Source: Coptis chinensis
Lineage: Eukaryota; Streptophyta; Magnoliopsida; Ranunculales; Ranunculaceae
Length of the DNA stretch: 64,000 bases
Direction: 5' to 3'
Assembly (NCBI GenBank): GCA_015680905.1
Contig: CM027384.1
Coordinates: forward strand, 70,749,001-70,813,000
The translations under genes were made by a program, and so were the position numbers. This document shows positions 55,506 through 64,000 of this stretch, one piece after another; within the stretch, counting starts at the first letter, position 1, and every line of letters begins with the position of its first letter. A model generated the notes under the pieces. That model searched no databases. It had not been told where the DNA came from and worked only from the letters and a program-made list of their open reading frames with translations.

Positions 55506-56144
55506 GACAATCTTATGGTCATTTGAGCGACATGTTAGTGCCTCAATTCATTTGGACACATAGTCCACAGCGACTAGAATGCAAAGAAAATCTTGAGAAA
55601 TAGGGAAGGGTCTCATAAAATTAATGCCCAAACATCAAAAATTTCCACGATTAAAATGGGATTTAGGGGCATCATGCATATTACGTTGGGTAATGTGACC
55701 CAGGTGCTGACAACGAATGCAAGCTTTGTAATATTCGTACGAATCGTAAAAAAGGGTAAGCCAGTAAAAACCACATTGTAAAATCTTGGCCGCAGTTTTC
55801 TTCTCACTGAAATGACCACCGCAAGATTGTTCATGGCAAAAAGATAACACGTCAGTGTGTTCCCAGTCAGGAATACAGGGACGAATGAGTTGGTCGGAAT
55901 AATACTTAAAGAAGTAGGGGTCATTCCAGAAATAATATTTTACAGTAGATAAGAACTTTTTACGATCAGGGCGTGACCAAGAGGAAGGAACTTCCTCAGT
56001 AACTAGGTAGTTAATGATATCCACGTACCATGGAGAGGAGAAAATAGAGTACAAATGCTTGTCTAGGAAGGAATCACGGATAGCGTCAGAATCACTATCA
56101 CTATCAATATCACCAACCATCCTTGATAAATGGTCGGCAACCAC
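55506..56144 (-). pseudogene. pol: RNase H end, integrase zinc domain and first catalytic Asp of W
   Basis: The open stretch 56,144-55,635 begins MVADHLSRM (end of RNase H-integrase linker), then FCHEQSCGGHFSEKKTAAKI and CIRCQ, the HHCC zinc-binding domain. The first catalytic Asp region (IFDVW, then F-M-R-P-F-P) is read in a second frame at about 55,640-55,600. The frameshift is near 55,650. Confidence 0.8.
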
Positions 56145-57265
56145 ATTTTAGGTTCCTTTCTTGTCTTTGATTTCCAAGGTGAATTCTTGCAAGAGAAAGA
56201 TCCAGCAGAACAATCTCTGTTTCGCATCCTTTTTCGTGAGTAGGTACCGAAGTGCGGCATGGTCAGTATATATACGATGGTTGAAGATCCGACTAGGTAA
56301 AGGCGAAACTTATCCAAAGCATAGACAACAACTAGAAACTCTTTCTCAGTTGTCGTGTAATTACGTTGAGTGTCATTAAGAGTTTTATTAACGTAGTAAA
56401 TGACAACGGGTTTGTCATCACGACGTTGGCCTAGTACGGCGCCAATATCAAAGTCGCTAGCGTCACACATCAATTCGAATGGTTGAGACCAATCAGGGGG
56501 TTGAATGATATGAGCGGTAGTCAAGGCGATTTTTAGAGTTTCAAAAGCTTGTTTGCAATTGAGATTAAAGTCGAAGATCGCATCCTTAAGCAGGAGATTG
56601 GTTAAGGGTCGAGCAACTTTAGAAAAATCCTGAATGAATCGCCTGTAGAACCCGACGTGGCCTAAAAAGGCACAGATATCGGAAACTGTTTTGGGGATAT
56701 GTAGAAAAGCAATTTTAACAATTTTAGCTTTATCAACCTCTATCCCGTCTTTTGAAACAACATGACCTAGAATAATTCCTTTGGTAACCATGAAATGACA
56801 CTTCTCCCAATTAAGTACCAGATTTTTCTCTTCACAACGCGTTAACACTTTAGAAAGGTTGGATAGGTAGTCGTCAAAGGAGTTTCCATAAATGGAAAAG
56901 TCATCCATGAAGACTTCCATATAACGTTCCACCATATCACTGAAAATGTGAAGCATGCACCGTTGGAAAGTACCAGGGGCATTGCAAAGACCAAAAGGCA
57001 TTCGTTTGTATGCAAAAGTTCCAAAAGGATATGTGAAAGTTGTCTTTTCTTGATCAGCTGGATCGATGACAATTTGGAAGTAGTCAGAATAGTCATCAAG
57101 AAAATAGTAGGAAGCATGACCAGCTAAACGTTCCAGCATCTGGTCAACGAATAGAAGAGGGAAGTGATCTTTATGTGTTACGGCATTAAGTTTGTGATAG
57201 TCAATGCAAATTCTCCATTTCACTGGAATGTGAGTGGAGATGCATTCATCATTTTCATTTCGCAC
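56063..57265 (-). pseudogene. pol: Reverse transcriptase and RNase H of W
   Basis: Open for about 400 codons. RT boxes in order: WRICIDYHKLN, FPLLFVDQMLERLAGH, YYFLDDYSDYFQI (catalytic Asp present), FTYPFGTFAYKRMPFGLCNA, FMDDFSIYGNSFD (the DD pair), then ILGHVVSKDGIEVDKAKI. RNase H: FELMCDASDFDIGAVLGQ and NYTTTEKEFLVVVYALDKF. The C-terminal 60 residues after SSTIVYI leave the normal frame (about 56,270). W keeps the palm Asp that is Asn in element A. Confidence 0.9.
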
Positions 57266-58780
57266 AACTGTAATGCCGGACTTCTTTGGAAAACACTATC
57301 AGAGATAGGGTATATGATACCCGCATCAAGTAAACGTAAAACTTCCTCCCTCACCACTTCTTTCATGGTGGGGTTAAGGCGACATTGTGGTTCCTGTGAT
57401 GTCTTTATGCCGTCATCTAGATGTATGTGATGCGTGCATACACTAGGGTGTATTCCTTTGATATCATCTAAGGACCAACCAATAGCGGAGCGGTGTTCAC
57501 GAATGACATGAATCAAACACACTTCTTTTTCGGTAGTCAAGTGGGAAGAAATTATTATAGGGTGAATACCATCGGGATCGATATGCACGTATTTCAAATT
57601 AGAGGGTAGAGGTTTTAAATCCAGAGTTGGAGGATTGGGGATCAAGGATTCGTGAGGGACCGCCTCTTCAATGGAAAAGAGCGAGTCAGGTTCTTCTAAA
57701 TTGGTCGGTAATGCAGCAGTAGGGTCAAATAGTGGTACTGACTCTAATAATACATTGACATTCTTAACGTACGAGTCATCATCAAACTCAAGATTATCAA
57801 AAGAAAGAAATTGGTGTACCTCATCTGCGAGAAAAAAGTTTGTGAAATATTCCTGTGCCAGACTATCAACCGTGCTAATCTCACCCTCAATGTCAGGATC
57901 GGAAAGTTGTTTCATTAAGTTAAACACATTGACTTCTACAAAAAGGTTCCCGAAAGACATTGTCATTGAACCATCCCGACAATTGATGAGAACGTTAGCA
58001 GTTGCAAGAAATAGACGTCCTAAAATGATAGGAATGGAGTCATAAGCAACTTCGGTATCTAGAATGACAAAATCAACTAGATAGTAAAAATCTTGGACCT
58101 TGACTAGGACGTTTTCTACTGTGCCCTTTGGGTACTTGATGGAGCGATCCGCGAGTTACAAGGTCATGCTGGTAGGTTTTAATTCATGAAGACCTAACTA
58201 CTTGAATAAGTAGTAGGGAAGTAAGTTAACACTCGAGCCTAGGTCTAAAAAGGCGATAGCGGCATACTTGTCGCCCAACGTGCATGGCACAGTTGGTCGA
58301 CCTGGGTCTTTGTATTTAACCACACCATTAGTAGCAGTATTGGAGGGAAATTGCTCATTGATGAACACTTATTGAGGAACATTCGTTCGTCGTTTGGTGG
58401 TGCACATGTCCTTCAAAAACTTGGCATGCTTGGGCAAATGCTTAAGTGCATCGAGAAAATGTAGGTTTATGGTCAAATTTTTTAAGGTTTCTCGAATCTC
58501 ATCGAAATGCTCGTCAGGTTTGTTCTTTACTAAACGGGCAGAGAACGGAGCTTTTGGGTGGAATCGCGCATATGGATCAGTGGTGTCTTTCCCCAGGGAC
58601 GTGGTTGTAGATTTGGAAGGAACAACTTCGTCCGATATAGGTTACGAGGTAGGAGTTTGAAGGACGTCAGCCACGGCTTCCATCGGTTAAATGTCTGGCA
58701 TATGTATGTGATTGTCGACGGTTCGGCCAGATCGAAGGGTGGTGATGGCATTCACCTCACCCTGGTTGGGATTACTAGAT
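57220..58780 (-). pseudogene. pol: gag C-terminus, protease and RT entry of W
   Basis: From the right: TTLRSGRTVDNH (gag-pro box, about 58,750), PFSARLVKNK, INLHFLDALKHLPKHAKFL, a GRPTVPCTLG box and the protease active site FLDLGSSVNLLPYYLF (about 58,250). Then VKVQDFYYLVDFVILDTEV, ILGRPFLATANVLINC, and the open stretch 57,966-57,220 (MTMSFGNLFVEVNVF, acidic linker, then KEVVREEVLRLLDAGIIYPI). Stops at about 58,670, 58,370, 58,200 and 58,157 and a shift near 57,290 break it. Confidence 0.85.
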
Positions 58781-59456
58781 CCTAGTGCATTAGTGAGTTC
58801 AAAAGCAGTGTTTGTGGGCTTAAGGTTGGGAACTACTTGGCCAGGAAACACGCCCTTTTGACTTTTATCCTGTGCTAAAAGTTGAAGAGACTGTTAGATA
58901 AATGCTAGGATTTGAGACTGTTAATTCATGTAAGTCAGTAAATTTTCAGCCGTTTTATTGGCAGTGGATTGTACCAGTGGGGCAGCAGGAACAAGTTCAT
59001 GGTTATTGTTTACGGATTGATTTTGGTAGCCATAATCTGGAGTAGCGGGAACAAAGTTGCGGTTGTTTTGGTACCCTATATTATTGGCGATGTTGGGAAA
59101 CTGACTTTGCCCTTGCGGGAACTGCTGAAGATTCCCTTGACGGTAGGAATTGTAGTTTGTGGATGGCCATACAGGAGGGTTGTTGAAACCCGGAGGAGCT
59201 GGCTATTGGGTAGGGGTACGCCAAGCAAAATTCGGATGTTGTCGCTAAGGTGTATTAGGGATGTTGAAAGCACAAGTCTCTTCAGATGGTTGGTGAGGGC
59301 ACTCATATGCCAAAGGGCAATATGAATTGGAGTGCTCAAGACTTAAGCAAAGAAGACATGGGGAAGCGTTGGCGGCCATGACTTGTTTGGGTTTTTGATC
59401 ATTCACTTGAATCAAAAGAGCATCAACCTTTTTGGTTAGGGACTCGATCAGTGTTT
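58781..59456 (-). pseudogene. gag: gag zinc knuckle and Gln/Asn/Pro-rich region of W
   Basis: On the minus strand the segment at about 59,380-59,310 reads CLLCLSLEHSNSYCPLAYEC, a C-x2-C-x4-H-x4-C knuckle. It is followed by a Gln/Asn/Pro-rich stretch and a coiled region. Stops occur (for example near 59,205 and 58,895). Plus-strand ORFs here are shadows. Confidence 0.7.
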
Positions 59457-60437
59457 TTAATTCGGATCGGGTTTGACCTCGAACATAGATGTAGCTTTGG
59501 TAGGAGTGTCTTTAGAATATCTAGAAGAATCAGTGTTACCCCAATGGGTGTTTCGTGAAGTCTGTTTCTCGAGAAAAGTGTATGCTTCAATACCACCTTT
59601 ATCCATGAAACAATCGATGTTCATGATATCTAGTGTTTCCTTTTGATGGTCAGAGAGACCATTAAAAAATGATCGGACTAAGATAGCAGTGTCGAGTTGA
59701 TGATGGGGATATTCGAGAAGCAGATCAGTAAATCTGCTCCATACTTCCGTAAATGATTCATGGGGATGCTGGCGAAATAATTGAATCTTCTGAAGCATCT
59801 CTGTAGTTTTCTTCTGAGTATAGAACTTTATCATGAATGCTTGTACGAGCTTGCTAGTAATGAATAATGTAACAATTAACCACAAATTCTTCTGGTATCA
59901 AATACAAGCAAGTCACAATGGATTTAAATAATTTTTCCATTTGGCCCATGTGTCAAGGGATTGCGACGCTTCGCCCACGAGCCAAACTTAAGCTTTATCA
60001 GCTAAGGTGAAGGGAAACAACCTAAGCAAGACTTGTTCGTTGGTAACGGTCGGATGGTGGAAAGTGGTGGCCACTTGTTGGATCCTACGAAGGTGATTGT
60101 ACGGTTTTTCATGGTCTAGACCATGGTAAATAGGTAACAATCCAAAGAAGTTTGGCGGAATGCAAAAATCACCTGCAATCTCATTGAGTTTAATGCATGA
60201 AGCAGGTCCTTCCAGTAAGGCAGTATAGAAGTCTGAAAGGGGTTTCTCTACTGTGGGATTTTCCTGAGCCATAACTATGGGAGGTAATGACAACTGAGAT
60301 ACTTGACGAGATTGGTTTACGGAGGAAGAATTATGTCTAGAGGATAACTTATGCAGTTGTTTATTGTATTTCCAACGACGATATGTATGTTCTAATTCCT
60401 TATTAGTACCAGACCGTAGTCTCATGCAAACACACAT
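59457..60437 (-). pseudogene. gag: gag (N-terminal and capsid part) of W
   Basis: First stretch 60,437-59,988: MCVCMRLRSGTNKELEHTYR, then FCIPPNFFGLLPIYHGLDHE, PYNHLRRIQQVAT and LLRLFPFTLADKA. A stop or shift at about 59,988 to 59,885. Second stretch 59,885-59,457: FRQHPHESFTEVWSRFTDLL, YPHHQLDTAILVRSFFNGL and DCFMDKGGIEAYTFLE, the rear part of the retrotransposon gag domain. The MRLRSG N-terminus is typical of Athila-like gag proteins and supports the start region. Confidence 0.85.
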
Positions 60438-61781
60438 TTTAATTCTAGGCTCATAAAGAACGAATTATAACATGAGGATTAGTAATTATGGAAGGAGGGA
60501 GGTGAACCACGTCCTCCTGAGCTATTGCTAACGTGAGCAAGGGAGCTAGGATAACATGTGAATATTCCAGCAGCCAGGTCACATGAGAGAATTGAGGGAG
60601 ATTGTCCATGCTAGCATGTTCCTTAATTAGAGAACCTCAATCTTTCAAGTTTACTAGACACTGATGGAATAGGAGGATAATTGATGATGGTATATTATGT
60701 GATTATTATATAATTATGATGAAATTTTTTTATTAGGATTTTTTTTTTAAGTTTACATAATTAATGTATTATGGAGAAGGGGGAAAAACACATCGTGCAA
60801 CCCTATATGTAGCCTAAACATGTGATTAGATTATGAAACATGCAAATAAAGATGAGAAATGCCAAAATAGATGACTAATCATGTAATTAATATTCTAATC
60901 ATGCAATAAGCACATGCTAGTTATACATAGGAAGGCTACACATGCAACCCTATATTACTCATATGTGAATAGAAACATGTCCTACACATGTAATAATATA
61001 GCTACGCATACATAAAATATAACCTACACGTGTAACTAGATGCGAGATAGAGGAATATCAAGAACGAACTCATGCAAATTAATGCCGCGTATGTGAATGG
61101 ATGTAACATACACATACAAAAATAATCTAAGTAGACTGGTTAAAATCACACAGACATCCAAATATATTCGAATCATATTAACCGTATTAACGTCAATATG
61201 CAATGACGAAACTCACATACTCAGGAAAAATTCTATACATGCAAAGAGTTCTCATGCCAACATACAAATACGGGATGGAAAACAGGTTATAGCAATTAAC
61301 CAAACAATTTTCTCGACAAAGTTTGACAAGGAGTGTAAGAATGCGAAACTTGGAGCTTCCCGCAACTTCACCTATTAGAATTAAGCGACCGAATTAACTC
61401 CTGAACTCGTGAGCATACTGGAAGTTAGTTAAATAGGTCCAGAGAGTCTAAAACAACACTGAGAATAGAACTAATTTGGGCCTAAAAAATGGAGTGATGA
61501 TACTCCAGGGCAGTCTCGCTCGCAACCCGTCAAAGTCTCGTCCGAGACTATGAGATAAGTGCAGTAGTTTAACTTCTTACAGCGTTCTTAGAATGTCCTA
61601 AGGATGATAATTCCGATCTGGTTCATAGGTACCTGTAAGCAGAAAAATAAAAGTCAGTACGAGCAGTTAAGAGAAACGTTAGAATCGCAAAATAAATGAA
61701 AATTTGAAAATTTGTAAGAGAAGGGGGTTATCCAGTGATGTATTCCAATTGTTATATTAAATGTCTAGAGTCATTAGGCGT
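60438..61781 (-). other. Leader of W
   Basis: 1.3 kb between PBS and gag, AT-rich, with loosely repeated ACATGTAA/CATGCAA words from 60,780 to 61,080. It includes one arm (61,491-61,508) of an inverted repeat whose other arm is in the LTR. No credible sense ORF; the plus ORF at 61,097-61,378 is not recognised. Confidence 0.5.
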
Positions 61782-61793
61782 GCAACGGCGCCA
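61782..61793 (-). other. Primer binding site of W
   Basis: Minus strand TGGCGCCGTTGC, two bases from the LTR end. It matches the tRNA-Asp-type PBS for 12 bases and then diverges (ACGCC). Confidence 0.75.
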
Positions 61794-61795
61794 TT

Positions 61796-63448
61796 TGATA
61801 ATCAGACTTTTTAGGTTTGTTCTTTCGAGTCCAAAATCTGTAAAACGTCCGACTAGTCAAGTTACATTACTCACGTGGGTTGGTAGCATAGATCGAGTAA
61901 GGGATCGTCCAAACCTTAGGACTAGGCAAAGTTCACAACTGAATTTACAGCTTCAAAGGAATTAGTGAGTTGGATTTTAGGTTATTTCTTATGTTGCTCA
62001 ATTAAAACTTGGAATGCAAGTTAACGTAGAATTACAAAGATTGATTTCTTAGTAAACTAGATAGAGAGAGAGAGATACAAGAAAAGGGTTAATCATAATC
62101 ATGCAAGGTCAGTTACAAATTTTTAGAGTACCTTATCACTACAGTTCTAATCCGTCTCGAGTTCATAGACAAATCCGAAACGATGTCGAGTATCGATCCC
62201 TAGTAAGATGTACTCATCTCTGAGTTCATATCACTAGCATGAGGAGTTGAATTAACATTCCATCTCTGGAATATCACTTCAACTCCTGGTTTAATTATAC
62301 ACCAGCTGGGCAAACTAGAGGGTTAACGACTACCATAGGATTTCGCACGAGACTTGACCTAGGGTTAACTGGGTCTCGCACGAGACTGATCTGGAGTATC
62401 ATCACTCCAAACTTGATCAGACTCTGTCATTTTGGGACCGGATGTATAATCAAAACCTATTTTCCTAAGTAGTGATTATGGACTACTAAAATGTAACCTA
62501 ATCCTCACATGAACATCATTAACCCTCCCCTTGGGAGGGTTTTAGCTCATGGTCCTTGGATGGATTTTATGTCTTACATGTATGAAATGAAAAAGTAAGA
62601 AGAAGCAAAAGAAGAACTGGAAATTTAACTTGAAGAAAATATATTTTATTAGAAGTTCAAGACCTCCTGTATCAACCTAACACAAAAGCTTCAAATGGGA
62701 GAAAATACCATGCATGAAAAGTAAACTGCAAAAATGGAATGCAAGAATGAAAAATGGAATGCCCACTTTCTCCAACATCACAAAGATACACCCCCCCCCC
62801 CCCCCCTCTCTCACGTGAAGCCTTCCCACATGCCATTTATTACAAGTTTGTCTTTTTATTTTCAAATCATCCAAACTTTTTTCACACCTTTTCTAATCAA
62901 AAGTCTAGTCATGCATTTAATTTCTTGTCTTATCTTGTTTTGCAAGGCGTCCAGGAGTGCCCATAACTTGCCATTTGTCCATGCATGATGACTCATCACT
63001 TTTTATGGGCCCGCAAAGTGGGTCCACGTGCTGTGTCCAGTGGCAGCACGGGATGTTGGCATTTTTACAACTTTCTGTCCTTGCGTAGAGCTAGTCGCCC
63101 TGGTCGTTCTGGCAGTTCACTTGTCAAAATCGGAGTCCAGGTTTGAAAGATGTGAGCTTCGAAAGTTTGCTACTTCTTTGCACGTGGTCCCGTTCTTTAT
63201 TGGTTTTGTCCCGTTGGAATCTTCGGCTCTAGTCAGGCTTTTTTGGCCTTCATTGGGGCCGAGTGGGAAGACTTCAAGTATACACAGTATTCTCGTGTTT
63301 TAATACAGGTTTTATCATCATATTCACGTTAACTGCGAAAACCTGCAAAAGTACGAAAATATAATTATTTCATGATTATTAAACACATAATTACCCTAAA
63401 ATGATATGTCTCTACGGGGTTTAGTATTATAGTTTTGGGTGCTTATCA
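61796..63448 (-). repeat. 5' LTR of W
   Basis: On the plus strand it starts TGATAATCAG and ends GCTTATCA, giving matched ends TGATAA/TTATCA; 1,653 bp. The right end (about 63,330-63,448) is alignable with 20,100-20,219 but diverged, and the TTTTAGCTCATGGTCC block at about 62,540 corresponds to TTTAGCTAAGATTC in the X LTR. Contains an 18-base C run at about 62,789-62,806. ORFs at 62,677-63,303 are shadows. Confidence 0.7.
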
Positions 63449-64000
63449 TTTTGGCTTCTTGTAGTTGTGCGTGTTTGTTGTATGAACATACCAAGTTCAA
63501 ATTTAAACCATGATCTAGCTTTTCAAATTTGATAGTTGTAATCAGTATGTGATTGAAGTTATTGTTTCTTTTATAGTTGATTAGGAGTTATAGCTTTTCT
63601 GATTTTGGTTCAAATTTTATTGTTTAAGGTGGTAATTCTAATCAGTTTGCACTAATGTTCTACCACAATTACTATAAGTATTATTTATTTATTTATTTTC
63701 TGTTTTGTGGGGGTGGGTTTTGTTTCTTTGTTTCTTTGTTTCTTTGAGTGTGTTGGGATAAATTAAAACGGTATAGTGTTAGTGACGTACTATTATGGTG
63801 CCCGTGTTTAGCGTTGTCAACTGTTTTCTTATTGCAAAGTGTAGCATTTATCATACACTATGTTAGTAATTATTCTTGCTGCATAGTTTTCCTTTTCTTT
63901 GATTCTCCTAATTGCTTACTTGAACATGCATATTTTCTAGCTCTAATTGGATGGTTGTGGTGTTTGCTTTGTTGTTTGTGATGACACATTGCTTGTAGCT
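63449..64000. other. Flank right of W, nothing recognised
   Basis: T-rich sequence with TTTATTTA and TTTCTTTGTTTC runs. The plus ORF at 63,748-63,981 is Cys/Leu-rich and shows no known domain. No second copy of the possible 5-bp target duplication TTTTG can be checked because the other end of W is rearranged. Confidence 0.4.

Larger units (their letters stand above)
34341..63448 (-). mobile_element. Element W: autonomous-type Athila-like LTR retrotransposon, minus strand
   Basis: In the minus direction: 5' LTR (63,448-61,796), PBS, leader, gag, protease, RT, RNase H, integrase, three accessory ORFs (53,351; 51,181; 37,040), 3' non-coding region and polypurine tract against the LTR at 34,340. 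It is interrupted by the CACTA element. The 5' LTR is related to, but clearly diverged from, the LTR at 25,410-34,340. The 3' end may therefore come from a different family member joined by recombination; the single-element reading is not certain. Confidence 0.6.

Noticed and set aside
1..64000. Search for tRNA, rRNA and CRISPR arrays
   Set aside because: No cloverleaf-forming tRNA sequence, rRNA core or spaced palindromic repeat array was seen. The tRNA-like strings are the PBS sites of LTR elements.

Overview
The window is plant nuclear DNA from a repeat-rich, AT-rich region. No intact host gene is visible. Almost everything that can be explained is transposon sequence, nested to several levels. 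The organism is inferred to be a flowering plant from three things: Athila-type Ty3/gypsy elements primed by a tRNA-Asp-like PBS, a plant L1-type LINE, and fragments of plant genes with introns still in place (a TPX2/WVD2-like microtubule protein, the strigolactone enzyme CCD7, and a DExH RNA helicase). The species cannot be read from the sequence.

Layout. 1-833: edge of a minus-strand element with a broken accessory ORF. 834 to about 11,040: element A, a plus-strand Athila-like element with 5' LTR (834-2561), PBS, gag, protease, RT, RNase H and integrase. Its frames are broken and its 3' LTR is missing. About 11,041-13,305: element V, a minus-strand gag/protease remnant without RT. 13,318-19,383: a 6-kb LINE on the plus strand, inserted into an LTR with a 10-bp target duplication. 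19,384-25,409: element X, a minus-strand non-autonomous LTR element with gag-like ORFs and no RT. 25,410-34,340: one LTR split by a 7.6-kb Helitron (26,715-34,281). 34,341-63,448: element W, a minus-strand autonomous Athila-like element. It has a 5' LTR at 61,796-63,448, gag-pol at 60,437-54,735, three tandem accessory ORFs (starting at 53,351, 51,181 and 37,040) and a 3' non-coding region. The middle accessory ORF of W is split by a 12.8-kb CACTA transposon (37,432-50,269; TSD TGG). 63,449-64,000: flank with nothing recognised.

In the minus direction W, X and V form a head-to-tail chain. The LTR at 25,410-34,340 has a polypurine tract on one side (3' LTR of W or of its 3' part) and a PBS on the other (5' LTR of X). 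The most interesting part is gene capture. The CACTA element carries, on its plus strand, a degraded plant CACTA Transposase_24-type gene, then six or seven exons of a WVD2-like/TPX2 gene, then five exons of a CCD7 (MAX3) carotenoid cleavage dioxygenase, with GT-AG introns retained. The Helitron carries two exons of a DExH-box helicase on its minus strand. A stem-loop with an AGGA or GGGA loop followed by a polypurine tract recurs in the 3' regions of the LTR elements and keeps its pairing while the stem sequence changes.

All calls come from reading the sequence and recalled family motifs. No database search was run. Coding elements carry stops or frameshifts, so most genes are given as pseudogenes.
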